64,000 nt of DNA from Janibacter sp. DB-40 (lineage in GTDB: Bacteria > Actinomycetota > Actinomycetes > Actinomycetales > Dermatophilaceae). The translations under genes were made by a program, and so were the position numbers. The notes under the pieces are model-generated. The model was not told where the DNA came from. It saw only the letters and a list, made by a program, of their open reading frames with translations, and did not search any database. Location: the NCBI RefSeq assembly GCF_029510815.1, contig NZ_CP120360.1:496001-560000 (forward strand), written 5' to 3'. Shown one piece after another: positions 17,533-25,699 of this stretch (position 1 is its first letter; each line of letters starts with the position of its first letter).

Positions 17533-18146
17533 CGGACGAACTGCGGCGTCAGCGGCGGCATCCACCACTCGCCGTTGTTGGCCTTGACCGCGCCGATGAC
17601 GTGGATGACGGTCGCCACGACGATCACGATCGGGTAGAAGAGGAAACCGATCAGCACGAACATCAGCACCGACGACAGGATCAGCAGGATCGCGGTGATG
17701 ATCTGCACGTTGAGGCTGTTGACCGCGTGCTGGCGCACGAAGGGACCGCGGTCCTTGTAGATCAGGTAGATCACGAGCGAGCCGACGAAGCCGAGCAGGC
17801 CGGCGCTCAGCGGCAGCAGGATCGCGGGGACGAGGTGGGCGAGCATCCCGAGGCTGCGCTCCTCGGACGGCTTCAGCGGTGTCGAGGTGTTCCAGACCCC
17901 GCTCTGCGGGGGGAACTGGCGCTGCGGGTTGCCGTACGGCTCCTGGCCGCCCTGGGCCTGCGGGGGTGGGCCCTGCGGCGCCTGCCCCGGGGGCGTCTGG
18001 CCCGGGGGCGTCTGGCCCTGCGGCGTCGTGCCGGTCGGGGGCGGCGGACCCTGCGGCGTCGCCCCGGGCGGGGGCGGCGGGGGACCCTGGCTCGGGTTCT
18101 GCCCGGACTGGTTCGGGTCCTGCGGGTTCTGCGGTGGGGTGGTCAT
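17529..18146 (-). CDS. DUF4870 membrane protein with Pro/Gln-rich N-terminus
   Basis: The protein has 205 residues. The first ~95 are low-complexity Pro/Gly/Gln sequence (repeats such as PPPPPGATPQGPPPPTGTTP), probably a disordered cytoplasmic arm. The rest is the DUF4870 domain with about three hydrophobic segments: LGMLAHLVPAILLPLSAGLL, VGSLVIYLIYKDRGPFVRQH and the pair ILLILSSVLMFVLIGFLFYP. The YKDRGPFVRQHAVNSLNVQI block is the recognisable family signature. ATG 18146 has AGGAGG upstream. The function of DUF4870 is unknown. The stop is coupled to the following small gene. Confidence 0.85.
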   Translation of the reverse strand: MTTPPQNPQDPNQSGQNPSQGPPPPPPGATPQGPPPPTGTTPQGQTPPGQTPPGQAPQGPPPQAQGGQEPYGNPQRQFPPQSGVWNTSTPLKPSEERSLGMLAHLVPAILLPLSAGLLGFVGSLVIYLIYKDRGPFVRQHAVNSLNVQIITAILLILSSVLMFVLIGFLFYPIVIVVATVIHVIGAVKANNGEWWMPPLTPQFVR

Positions 18147-18237
18147 GCGGGCCTCCTGGTGGTCTCACCGACGACTCTGCCCTGTCCGGCGGGGGAGTCC
18201 ATGAGGAGGACGCCCGTAAGGGGTGGGGTATTCCCCG

Positions 18238-18280
18238 GGTGGTCTCGAGGCTCGGCCGCGGGCGGCCTCGCACCTCGACC
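18238..18280. repeat. Palindromic dispersed repeat, copy 1 (family 2)
   Basis: The left arm GGTGGTCTCGAGGC (18238-18251) and right arm CACCTCGACC (18271-18280) pair as GGTC-(TC bulge)-GAGG. An inner GGCCGC/GCGGCC stem closes the structure. The same arm layout with the two-base TC bulge recurs at 27648-27694 and 56587-56647. It lies between the DUF4870 start and the M28 peptidase terminator. Confidence 0.75.
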
Positions 18281-18297
18281 GTCGTGGGAGGGGATGA

Positions 18298-18333
18298 CGA
18301 AGGGGCGCTCCCGCAACGGGAGCGCCCCCTTCG
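18298..18333. terminator. Strong hairpin downstream of the M28 peptidase gene
   Basis: GGGGCGCTCCCG (18302-18313) and CGGGAGCGCCCC pair over 12 bases around a 3-base CAA loop. The stem continues through CGAA/TTCG after a one-base bulge. There is no T-run. It sits 18 bases after the stop of the minus-strand peptidase gene, so it probably ends that transcript. The outer part contains the GCGAAGGGG-type word found all over the window. Confidence 0.75.
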
Positions 18334-18350
18334 CCATGGGGTGGAGCGGG

Positions 18351-19868
18351 TCAGGCCGCGTCGCTGCCCTCCGGCGCGACCGGGACGGTCGGTCCGGGCT
18401 TGCCGGACTTGCCGCGGCTGGTCTTGCCGTTGATCTCCTTCGTGGACTGGCCGAGCGTGATCGCGGAGTGCGCGATCGCGTCGCTCATCGTGTCCAGCGC
18501 CTCCATGTTGATGTTGTCGATGTCGTCCTCGGCGGTGTGGTAGTTCGGGTCGTAGGTGATGCCGGCGGTGCCGCCGAACATCTCGACCTCCTCCTCGGTC
18601 TTGGTGCCGTCAGCGCCGGTGAAGAGGCCCGAGGCCGGGACGCCGGCGTTGATGAAGGCCGAGTAGTCGCTGCGACCGGAGAACTCGGTGTCCACCCACG
18701 GCTGGTTGGCCGCGTCGAAGTAGTCGGTGAAGACCTCCTCGGTCGCCGCGGACCCCTGGGGCACCTCGACCGGCGCCTCGTAGGTGGACTCGTCCGCGTC
18801 GTAGACGCCGATGATGTGGTTCGGCGAGGCGATCATGTCGAAGTTCAGGTAGGTCGCGATGTCGTCCAGGGCGGCCGGGTCGTTCTCCGCCAGGTCGGCG
18901 ACGTAGTGGTCGGAGCCGATCAGCCCCAGCTCCTCGGCGCCCCAGAAGGCGAAGCGGACCTTGTTGTTGAGTTTGTTGACCTCGCCCAGCTGGACGGCCG
19001 TCTCGAGGATGCCGGCGGTCCCGGACCCGTTGTCGTTGATGCCCGGGCCCTCGTTGGTGCTGTCGAGGTGGGCGCCGAGCATGACGACGTTGTCGTCACG
19101 GCCGGTGTCGGTCTCGGCGAGGACGTTGAAGGTCTCGCGCTCCTCCATCGTCTTGTCGAGGACGAAGTTCATGGTCACGGGGCCGGCCGCCATCTTCTCC
19201 AGCAGCGCCTGGCCCTCGGCCATGGTGATGCCGGTCGCCGGGGCGCTCGTCGGCTCGACGCCACCCAGGGTGCCGTTGAGGGGGCCCTCCTCGTTGTTGT
19301 AGATGATCACGGCCTCGGCGCCGGACTCGCCGGCGGCGACGGCCTTGGCGGCGAAGGAGCAGTCGCCGCGGCTGACGAGGGCGATGTCGCGGTCGCCGCT
19401 GAGGTCGACGCCGTCCCAGGCGGCGGCGTCGCAGCCGGTCGCGCTCGCGGGGGCGATGAGCTCGCCGGTGACGCCACCCTCGGGGGTGGGCTGGCTGTAG
19501 GACATCGGGACGTGGTCGACGTCGCGGGCGTCGGGGGAGATCTCGCTCAGGCTCGTGGCGTGCACCTCCTCGTAGACGAAGGTGAAGTCCTGGCGCTCGG
19601 TCTCGTAGCCGGCGTCCTGCAGGGTCGTCTCGACGTACTGGGCGCTGGCCTCGTAGCCGGAGGTGCCGGCGCCGCGGTTGCCGTCGTTGGCGTCGGCGAT
19701 GGCCTGGAACTCCTCGAGGTGGTCATGGACGTTGTCGAGGGTGACCGCTTCGGTCATCTTCTTCGAGTTGTTCGGGTTCTTCGCCTGGGCGGGCCCGGCG
19801 GCGAGGGTCGTCATCGCCAGGGCTGCGGTGGCTGCGGCCGCGGTGACGGCTGCTGTACGTGAACGCAC
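18351..19868 (-). CDS. Secreted M28-family metallopeptidase with PA domain
   Basis: A zinc aminopeptidase, probably acting outside the cell. GTG 19868 has GGAGGA five bases upstream and gives 505 residues. A Sec signal peptide (SRTAAVTAAAATAALAMTTL then AAGPAQA) ends near residue 29. A PA insert follows (about 130-235: CDAAAWDGVDLSGDRDIALV, CSFAAKAVAAG). The catalytic M28 domain has GAHLDSTNEGPGINDNGSGT (His and Asp ligands), FWGAEELGLIGSDHY (Glu-Glu), NFDMIASPN (Asp) and YHTAEDDIDN (His). It resembles Streptomyces-type aminopeptidase S. It is transcribed divergently from the second nuo operon. Confidence 0.93.
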   Translation of the reverse strand: MRSRTAAVTAAAATAALAMTTLAAGPAQAKNPNNSKKMTEAVTLDNVHDHLEEFQAIADANDGNRGAGTSGYEASAQYVETTLQDAGYETERQDFTFVYEEVHATSLSEISPDARDVDHVPMSYSQPTPEGGVTGELIAPASATGCDAAAWDGVDLSGDRDIALVSRGDCSFAAKAVAAGESGAEAVIIYNNEEGPLNGTLGGVEPTSAPATGITMAEGQALLEKMAAGPVTMNFVLDKTMEERETFNVLAETDTGRDDNVVMLGAHLDSTNEGPGINDNGSGTAGILETAVQLGEVNKLNNKVRFAFWGAEELGLIGSDHYVADLAENDPAALDDIATYLNFDMIASPNHIIGVYDADESTYEAPVEVPQGSAATEEVFTDYFDAANQPWVDTEFSGRSDYSAFINAGVPASGLFTGADGTKTEEEVEMFGGTAGITYDPNYHTAEDDIDNINMEALDTMSDAIAHSAITLGQSTKEINGKTSRGKSGKPGPTVPVAPEGSDAA

Positions 19869-19925
19869 GTGTCCTCCAAAGGTCGCGGTCGAGCCTCGTT
19901 GCACGACCGTGCCCCCAGAGGGTAG

Positions 19926-19943
19926 ACGTGATCGGCGTCACGT
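19926..19943. promoter_or_regulatory. CRP-like palindrome between M28 gene and nuo2 operon
   Basis: ACGTGA-TCGGCG-TCACGT is an 18-base inverted repeat. Its core GTG-N6-GTCAC fits the actinobacterial CRP-family consensus GTG-N6-GNCAC. It lies 54 bases before the nuoA2 ATG and about 42 bases upstream of the nuoA2 -10 box, where an activator could stand. It is also 58 bases upstream of the M28 start on the other strand. Which gene it controls is not decidable from sequence. Confidence 0.55.
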
Positions 19944-19984
19944 GCACGGCCTACGGCCTCCCCGATCGAGACGGCGGCCGACAG

Positions 19985-19990
19985 TAGGCT
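19985..19990 (+). promoter_or_regulatory. -10 box of nuoA2, leaderless-type start
   Basis: TAGGCT fits TANNNT and ends 6 bases before the ATG at 19997, the spacing of leaderless mRNAs in actinobacteria. No clear -35 is visible, which is common for such promoters. A second ATG at 20001 is out of frame with NuoA. Confidence 0.5.
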
Positions 19991-19996
19991 GGCGGG

Positions 19997-20353
19997 ATGG
20001 ATGGATACCTCGTCGTCGCAGGGGTGCTCGCCGTCGGCGTGCTCCTCGTCGCCGCGGGGTACGCCGCCCGTCGACTGCTCGCGCCGTCGGCCCCCAGCCG
20101 GACCAAGCTGGCGACCTACGAGTCCGGGGTCGACCCCGTGGGGGAGCACTGGGCGCAGACGCGGGTGCGCTACCTCGGCTACGCGTTCCTCTACGTGATC
20201 TTCGCGGTGGACGTCGTCTACCTCTTCCCCTGGGCGCTCGTGCTGCGCACCGACCTGGGACCCGCGAGCCTCGTCGAGGTCGCGATCTTCATCGGTGTCG
20301 TCCTCCTCGGCCTCGTCCACGCGCTCCGTCGTGGGCTCCTGCGATGGACGTGA
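19997..20353 (+). CDS. nuoA2: NADH-quinone oxidoreductase subunit A, second copy
   Basis: NuoA is a three-helix membrane subunit at the hinge of the two complex I arms. It is 118 residues. The loop signature [20 protein letters not shown] is followed by [20 protein letters not shown], with the buried acidic residue in [12 protein letters not shown]. It opens a ten-gene operon (A-B-C-H-I-J-K-L-M-N) separate from the canonical one at 1-7083. The start is ATG 19997, immediately after a -10 box. It is four bases from nuoB2. Confidence 0.95.
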   Translation: MDGYLVVAGVLAVGVLLVAAGYAARRLLAPSAPSRTKLATYESGVDPVGEHWAQTRVRYLGYAFLYVIFAVDVVYLFPWALVLRTDLGPASLVEVAIFIGVVLLGLVHALRRGLLRWT

Positions 20354-20357
20354 CGCC

Positions 20358-20927
20358 ATGACGACCGATCTGCCGATGCCGCGCGTGGGCCCCGTGGCCG
20401 CGCACGCGCCCAAGCCGATGAGGATCGTCCTCAACTGGGGTCGGCGGTACAGCCTGTGGGTCTTCAACTTCGGGCTGGCCTGCTGCGCGATCGAGTTCAT
20501 CGCCGCCTCGATGGCCCGGCACGACTTCATCCGGTTGGGCGTCATCCCCTTCGCGCCCGGACCGCGGCAGGCCGACCTCATGGTCGTCTCCGGCACCGTC
20601 ACCGACAAGATGGCGCCGTCGATCCGCCGTCTCTACGACCAGATGCCCGAGCCGAAGTACGTCATCTCCTTCGGGGCCTGCTCCAACTCCGGCGGCCCGT
20701 ACTGGGACTCGTACTCGGTGACCAAGGGGGTCGACCAGCTCATCCCCGTCGACGTCTACGTGCCCGGCTGCCCGCCCCGCCCCGAGGCGCTGCTCCACGG
20801 GATCATCACCCTCCAGGACGCGATCGCTGCAGAGTCGCCGGGCCGGGCACGCCGCGACAGCGGCCGCACCGTCAGCGCCGGCTCCGTGCGGCGCGGCCTC
20901 CTGCGACGCCCGGCGAAGGGGGAGTGA
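20358..20927 (+). CDS. nuoB2: NADH-quinone oxidoreductase subunit B, second copy
   Basis: NuoB carries cluster N2, the last electron donor to quinone. It is 189 residues from ATG 20358. All four N2 ligands are present: adjacent Cys 42-43 in [11 protein letters not shown], Cys 108 in [16 protein letters not shown], and Cys 138 in [15 protein letters not shown]. The C-terminal ~35 residues are Arg-rich and variable. Intact ligands argue that this second complex is functional and not decaying. In known complex I, NuoB binds NuoD at the quinone site, yet nuoD is absent from this operon. Confidence 0.95.
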   Translation: MTTDLPMPRVGPVAAHAPKPMRIVLNWGRRYSLWVFNFGLACCAIEFIAASMARHDFIRLGVIPFAPGPRQADLMVVSGTVTDKMAPSIRRLYDQMPEPKYVISFGACSNSGGPYWDSYSVTKGVDQLIPVDVYVPGCPPRPEALLHGIITLQDAIAAESPGRARRDSGRTVSAGSVRRGLLRRPAKGE

Positions 20928-20928
20928 C

Positions 20929-21483
20929 GTGCCCCAGGAGAGGCTCACCGCCGCCCCCGGGGAGTGGCTCGGGGAGGTGCGCGCCGCGCGGGAGCGCGGG
21001 TACACCTTCTTCGACTGGCTGTCCGCGGTCGATGAGAGCGACCGCGAGGAGGACCCCGGCCTCGACGTCGTCTGCCACCTGCTCGACCCGCACCCGGGCC
21101 CGGAGCGGGACCTGCGCACGCTGCTGCTGCGCACCCGTGTGCCGCTCGGCGTGCCGCTGCCCAGCCTGACCGGCGTCTTCGCCGGGGCGGCGTGGCACGA
21201 GCGCGAGACGCACGAGATGTTCGGCCAGGAGTTCACCGGCTTCGACGACGGCACCGGGCTGGGCATGCGCCCGCTGCTGCTGCCCGACGGTTTCGAGGGC
21301 ACGCCGCTGCGCAAGTCCTTCGTCCTCGCCGCCCGGGCGACCAAGCCGTGGCCCGGCGGCAAGGAGCCCGGTGAGGGCCACTCGAGCACGACGAAGAAGT
21401 CCCCGAGCCGTCGCCGCGTGTCCGCCCCCGGCGTCCCCGGCCCGGAGTGGGGTCCCCGACCCGCGAAGGGGGAGGAGCCGTGA
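20929..21483 (+). CDS. nuoC2: NADH-quinone oxidoreductase subunit C-like, second copy
   Basis: This is the 30-kDa-type scaffold subunit, 184 residues from GTG 20929 with a GGGGGAG ribosome site. The family signature is [17 protein letters not shown], followed by [23 protein letters not shown] near residue 30 matches the NuoC start region. The N-terminus is shorter than usual. A Lys/Ser/Pro-rich tail follows from about residue 140. It is not a C-D fusion: the reading frame ends directly at nuoH2 (GTGA overlap), leaving no space for the 49-kDa NuoD subunit. Confidence 0.88.
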   Translation: MPQERLTAAPGEWLGEVRAARERGYTFFDWLSAVDESDREEDPGLDVVCHLLDPHPGPERDLRTLLLRTRVPLGVPLPSLTGVFAGAAWHERETHEMFGQEFTGFDDGTGLGMRPLLLPDGFEGTPLRKSFVLAARATKPWPGGKEPGEGHSSTTKKSPSRRRVSAPGVPGPEWGPRPAKGEEP

Positions 21484-22436
21484 GCCTGCTCGAGATCACC
21501 CTGCGCTCCCTCGCCGCGCTCGCGGCCGTGCTCGTCCTGCCCCTGGTCGCCGGGCAGACCGAGCACAAGGTCATGGCCCACATGCAGGGCCGGCTCGGCC
21601 CGATGTACGCCGGCGGCTTCCACGGCTGGGCACAGCTCCTCGCCGACGGGGTGAAGTTCGTCCAGAAGGAGGACATCACCCCCGCGGCCGCCGACCAGCG
21701 CATCTTCCGCCTCGCCCCGGCGATCGCGCTCGTCCCCTACGTCGTGGCCATGGCCCTGCTGCCGATCCACCCCGGCGTCGCCGCGGCGGAGGTCCCGGCG
21801 AGCCTGCTGCTCGTCCTCGCCGTCGTCGGGGTCGGTGTCCTCGGCGCCCTCGTGGCCGGGTGGGCCAGCGCGAACAAGTACGCCCTCATCGGCGGGATGC
21901 GCGCCGCCGCGCAGCTGCTCGCCTACGAGCTGCCGCTCGTGCTGTCCGTCGCCTCGATCGCCATGGCCGCCGGGACCCTGTCACTCGTCGGCGTCATCGC
22001 GGCGTGGTCACCGTGGTGGCTGCTCTGGCAGCTGCCCGGCGCGGTGGTCTTCCTCGTGGCCGCGACCGCGGAGCTGCAGCGACCCCCCTTCGACGCCCCG
22101 ATCGCCGACAGCGAGGTCGTCATGGGGCCGCTGACGGAGTACACCGGGCTGCGCTTCGCCTTCTTCATGCTCGCCGAGTACGCCGGCATGGTCGTCATGG
22201 GGCTGCTCTTCGGCATCCTCTGGCTCGGCGGGTGGCAGGGCCCCTGGGCCGAGCAGCTCGGGTGGCTGTGGACCCTGGCCAAGGGGTCCCTCGTCGTCCT
22301 CCTCATCATCTGGATGCGGGTCTCGTGGCCGCGGCTGCGCGAGGACCAGCTCCAGCGCCTGGCGTGGACGGTCCTCGTCCCGCTGGCCCTCGCCCAGCTC
22401 GCACTGACAGCCGTAGGGGTGGTGATCGTCGGATGA
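21480..22436 (+). CDS. nuoH2: NADH-quinone oxidoreductase subunit H, second copy
   Basis: NuoH is the membrane subunit that forms the quinone entry channel. It is 318 residues with about eight helices, shorter than canonical actinobacterial NuoH. Signatures include [20 protein letters not shown] and [19 protein letters not shown] near the N-terminus, [15 protein letters not shown], and [19 protein letters not shown]. The charged loop that faces NuoB/NuoD is intact. GTG 21480 overlaps the nuoC2 stop, and the TGA overlaps the nuoI2 ATG. Confidence 0.95.
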   Translation: MSLLEITLRSLAALAAVLVLPLVAGQTEHKVMAHMQGRLGPMYAGGFHGWAQLLADGVKFVQKEDITPAAADQRIFRLAPAIALVPYVVAMALLPIHPGVAAAEVPASLLLVLAVVGVGVLGALVAGWASANKYALIGGMRAAAQLLAYELPLVLSVASIAMAAGTLSLVGVIAAWSPWWLLWQLPGAVVFLVAATAELQRPPFDAPIADSEVVMGPLTEYTGLRFAFFMLAEYAGMVVMGLLFGILWLGGWQGPWAEQLGWLWTLAKGSLVVLLIIWMRVSWPRLREDQLQRLAWTVLVPLALAQLALTAVGVVIVG

Positions 22437-23029
22437 CCCGGCACGAGCACGCTGACAGCACGCCCGAGCCGACCCGCGGTCGGGCGACGGGTCCCGACCG
22501 ACGGGAGGGCGGCACCGGCTTCGTCCCGGGACTGGTCTCGGGGATGGCAGCGACCGCGAAACAGCTGGTCAGTCCACCGCACACCGCGGAGTACCCGGAC
22601 GTCGCGCCCGAGCTGCCGGCGCGCTCCCGCGGCGTCATCGCACTCATCGAGAGCAACTGCACCTCCTGCATGCTCTGCGCCCGCGAGTGCCCGGACTGGT
22701 GCATCTACATCGACTCGCACAAGGAAGAGGTCCCGCCACCGAAGGAGGGGGGACGCACCCGCCAGCGCAACGTCCTCGACCGCTTCGCCATCGACTTCTC
22801 GCTGTGCATGTACTGCGGCATCTGCGTCGAGGTGTGCCCCTTCGACGCCCTCTTCTGGAGTCCGCAGTTCGAGTACGCCGAGACCGACATCCGCGACATG
22901 CTCCACGAGAAGGACCGGCTCGGGCAGTGGGCCGAGGAGGTCCCGGCCCCGCCCGAGCTCGACCCCGCCGCCGCTGACCCCCCGGAGGTGACGGCGGCCA
23001 ACAAACCGACGCGCAGAGGCCGCCGATGA
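22433..23029 (+). CDS. nuoI2: NADH-quinone oxidoreductase subunit I, second copy
   Basis: A two-cluster ferredoxin subunit of 198 residues from ATG 22433. Both [4Fe-4S] motifs are complete: [15 protein letters not shown] and [18 protein letters not shown]. The N-terminal ~40 residues are hydrophilic and Arg-rich. In ferredoxin-driven or EFG-lacking complex I forms this subunit is the likely electron entry point, which fits the absence of nuoE, F and G here. Confidence 0.95.
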   Translation: MTRHEHADSTPEPTRGRATGPDRREGGTGFVPGLVSGMAATAKQLVSPPHTAEYPDVAPELPARSRGVIALIESNCTSCMLCARECPDWCIYIDSHKEEVPPPKEGGRTRQRNVLDRFAIDFSLCMYCGICVEVCPFDALFWSPQFEYAETDIRDMLHEKDRLGQWAEEVPAPPELDPAAADPPEVTAANKPTRRGRR

Positions 23030-23538
23030 CGGGTCTGGATCTCGCCTTCGCCGCCACCGGCCTCATCACCGCCGCCGCAGGTGCGATCGCGGTCACGACA
23101 CGCCAGGTCGTCCACTCCGCCCTGTGGCTCGTCGTCGCTCTCCTCGGCCTCGCCGGCTGCTACCTCGTGCTCGGCGCGGAGCTCGTCGCCCTCATCCAGG
23201 TCCTCGTCTACGTCGGGGCCGTGGTCGTCCTCGTGATCGTCGCGCTCATGCTCACCCGGGCGCCGATCGGCCCGCGGGCGGAGCACTCCACCTCACGCGG
23301 GCACCGGGCGCTCGCGGCCCTCGTCGGCGCGGGGACCGGTGGGCTCGTCGCCGCGGTCCTGCTGCCGACGGCCGCCCGCGTGGAGGTCCGGCCCGGGGGC
23401 ACCGCCGAGCTCGGGCGGCAGATCTTCTCCACCTGGGTGTGGCCCTTCGAGCTGCTCTCGCTGCTGCTCCTGGCCGCTCTCGTCGGAGCCTTCGCGGTGT
23501 CCGGCCTGACCGGGGCGAAGGGGGAGGAGCCGCGATGA
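23026..23538 (+). CDS. nuoJ2: NADH-quinone oxidoreductase subunit J, second copy
   Basis: A membrane subunit of 170 residues with about five helices. Signatures are [24 protein letters not shown] packing near the start and [20 protein letters not shown] in the middle. It lacks the ~100-residue tail of the first copy. ATG overlaps the nuoI2 stop; the TGA overlaps the nuoK2 ATG. The last codons (GAKGEEPR) coincide with a GCGAAGGGGGAGGAG run that doubles as the ribosome site of nuoK2. Confidence 0.92.
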   Translation: MTGLDLAFAATGLITAAAGAIAVTTRQVVHSALWLVVALLGLAGCYLVLGAELVALIQVLVYVGAVVVLVIVALMLTRAPIGPRAEHSTSRGHRALAALVGAGTGGLVAAVLLPTAARVEVRPGGTAELGRQIFSTWVWPFELLSLLLLAALVGAFAVSGLTGAKGEEPR

Positions 23539-23834
23539 TCCACGCCGCCGGTCCGTACCTGCTGGCCAGCGTCCTCGTGGGCCTGGGGCTCTACGGGGTC
23601 CTCGCCCGGCGCAACGCCGTCCTCGTCCTCGTCGGGACCGAGCTGCTCATCGCCGGGGGCAGCCTGCTGCTCGTCACCGCCGGGGCGCTCGGACGTGACG
23701 AGGCCTGGTCGGGCCAGGTGCTCACGCTCTTCGTCATCACCATCGCCGCCGCCGAGGTGGTCATCGCCCTGGCCGTCATCGTCGCGGCCTACCGGCGTCG
23801 CGGCACCATCGACCTGGCCGAGGACGCGGTGTGA
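23535..23834 (+). CDS. nuoK2: NADH-quinone oxidoreductase subunit K, second copy
   Basis: A three-helix subunit, 99 residues from ATG 23535. VLVGTELLIAGGSLLLV contains the conserved Glu of helix 2, and TIAAAEVVIALAVIVAAYRR that of helix 3. Size and residues match the first copy at 1575-1874. Coupled by overlap to nuoJ2 and nuoL2. Confidence 0.95.
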   Translation: MIHAAGPYLLASVLVGLGLYGVLARRNAVLVLVGTELLIAGGSLLLVTAGALGRDEAWSGQVLTLFVITIAAAEVVIALAVIVAAYRRRGTIDLAEDAV

Positions 23835-25699
23835 CGGGTACGACGACCGCGACGATCCTCGTCCTCCTCCCCGCGGGCACGGCCGCGCTCGTCCTCGGGC
23901 TGGCGCGGCACGCGGTCCTCGCCGGCATGCTCGCGATCCTCGGGGCCGTCGCCTCCCTCGTCGTCTCGGTCGTCGCGCTCGCCGGCGCCGGTGCGGGGGC
24001 GGCCGGGGACCCCTTCGCCGACCGCCGTGCCACCGGTGGTGACCTGGTGATCGGCGGGGTCGACCTGCCCCTCGCCCTGGGCCTGTCGAGCACCAGCGCC
24101 TTCCTCGTCCTGACGGTCTCCCTCGTCGTCGCGGCCGTGCAGACGTACTCGGCGTGGTTCCTCGCCGACGACGACCGCCGGGGGGTTTTCCACGCCACCA
24201 TCGCGCTCTTCGCCGGGGCGATGACCCTCGTCGTTCTCTCCTCCGACCTCGTCCTGACGGTCGTCGGCTGGGAGGTCATGGGCTGGTGCTCCTACCTGCT
24301 CATCGGCCACTGGTCGCGGCGGCCGGCGCCCCGCCGCGCGGCGCACACCGCCTTCATGGTCACCCGCCTCGCCGACATCGGGCTCCTCCTCGGCACGGCG
24401 GTGCTCATCGCCGGAGCCGGCAGCACCGGGCGGGCCGAGGTCGTCGAGCACTGGACCTCGGCCGGGGACCCGGCGCTGCGCTCGACCGCCCTGGTCCTCG
24501 TCGTCATCGGGGTCCTGGGCAAGTCGGCGCAGCTGCCCTTCCACGACTGGTTGCTCGACGCGATGGAGGGCCCGACGCCCGCCTCCGCCCTGATCCACGC
24601 CGCGACGATGGTCGCCGCCGGCACGGTCGTGCTGGGGCAGCTCTTCCCGGTGCTCGCGCAGGCCGACGCGGCGCGCGCGGTCCTGGGCGTCTCCGTCGCG
24701 GTGACGATGCTCCTCGCCGCGCTCCTCGCCCTCGTCGAGCCGGACCTGAAGCGCCTGCTCGCCTGGTCGACGATCAGCCAGGTCGGGGTGATGCTGGCTC
24801 CGCTCGCCGCCGCGGGGACCGGACCCGCCGTCGGCAGCGCCCTCGGTCACCTCTACGGGCACGCGATCTTCAAGGCACTGCTCTTCCTGACCATCGGCTG
24901 GCTCGCCGTGACCGGCGGCTCGACCCGGTGGGACTCGCTCCTCGGCAGCGCCCGCACGCACTCCGTCGCGCTCTTCGCGTGGGGCGCCGGCCTCCTCTCC
25001 CTGGCAGGGGTGCCGCTCGTGCTCGGCGGCGTCACCAAGGAGCACGTCATCGCGGCAGTCGCGCAGGAGGCCGACTCCCGCGGCCCGGTGGCCGGCCTCG
25101 TCCTGACCAGCCTGCTCGTGACCGCCGTGGTCACCGCCGCGTACGCCACCCGGGCGCTGCTCGTGGCCGTCCGAGGCGTGGGCAGGGTCGGGCCACGTGC
25201 CGTCCGCGCCCGAGCGGTCATGCCCGGTGCCGTCGCCGGCATCCTCATCGTCCTCGGTGTCGCCAGCATCCTCGGCGGGATCGCCCTCGGCGTGCGCCTG
25301 CCGCGGGCGGGGGAGGTCCCCCTCCTGCTCTTCATCGGCATCCTCGCGCTCGTGCTCCTCGGGATCGCGGTCGGCTACCTGCTCGACGTCACCGGTCTGC
25401 AGCGCCGACTCGTCGACGGGCGTCCCGGTGCACTCGTGGGGCAGGGGCTGCACGTCCGGCGGTTGCAGCAGCTGCTCGTCGTCCGCCCCGTCCTCGCCCT
25501 CGCGCGATTCGTCGCCTTCCTCGACCGGGAGGTCATCGACAGCTACGTGCGCGCTGCTGCCTCGGCCGCGCTCGGCGTGGGCGAGGCCGGCACGCGAGCC
25601 CATGCCCGCTCCCGCCCCACGTCGGGCCTCGCCCTGCTGGGGGTCGGCGTCCTCCTCGTCGCCGGCGTCGGCGTGCTCGCCCTGCGGGGGACCTCGTGA
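23831..25699 (+). CDS. nuoL2: NADH-quinone oxidoreductase subunit L, second copy
   Basis: An antiporter-like subunit of 622 residues. Core signatures are VGWEVMGWCSYLLIGHWSR, GKSAQLPFHDWLLDAMEGPT and [15 protein letters not shown]. The C-terminal ~120 residues hold the lateral-helix region, with TMs at the end (LALLGVGVLLVAGVGVLALR). Start GTG 23831 overlaps the nuoK2 stop. It diverges clearly from the first NuoL, so this is an old paralogous cluster and not a recent duplication. Confidence 0.95.
   Translation: MTGTTTATILVLLPAGTAALVLGLARHAVLAGMLAILGAVASLVVSVVALAGAGAGAAGDPFADRRATGGDLVIGGVDLPLALGLSSTSAFLVLTVSLVVAAVQTYSAWFLADDDRRGVFHATIALFAGAMTLVVLSSDLVLTVVGWEVMGWCSYLLIGHWSRRPAPRRAAHTAFMVTRLADIGLLLGTAVLIAGAGSTGRAEVVEHWTSAGDPALRSTALVLVVIGVLGKSAQLPFHDWLLDAMEGPTPASALIHAATMVAAGTVVLGQLFPVLAQADAARAVLGVSVAVTMLLAALLALVEPDLKRLLAWSTISQVGVMLAPLAAAGTGPAVGSALGHLYGHAIFKALLFLTIGWLAVTGGSTRWDSLLGSARTHSVALFAWGAGLLSLAGVPLVLGGVTKEHVIAAVAQEADSRGPVAGLVLTSLLVTAVVTAAYATRALLVAVRGVGRVGPRAVRARAVMPGAVAGILIVLGVASILGGIALGVRLPRAGEVPLLLFIGILALVLLGIAVGYLLDVTGLQRRLVDGRPGALVGQGLHVRRLQQLLVVRPVLALARFVAFLDREVIDSYVRAAASAALGVGEAGTRAHARSRPTSGLALLGVGVLLVAGVGVLALRGTS

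Noticed and set aside
20929..21483. NuoC2 as a NuoCD fusion that would supply the missing NuoD
   Set aside because: The protein is only 184 residues, has the NuoC signature and a charged tail, and ends at the nuoH2 start; there is no room for the ~400 residues of NuoD.
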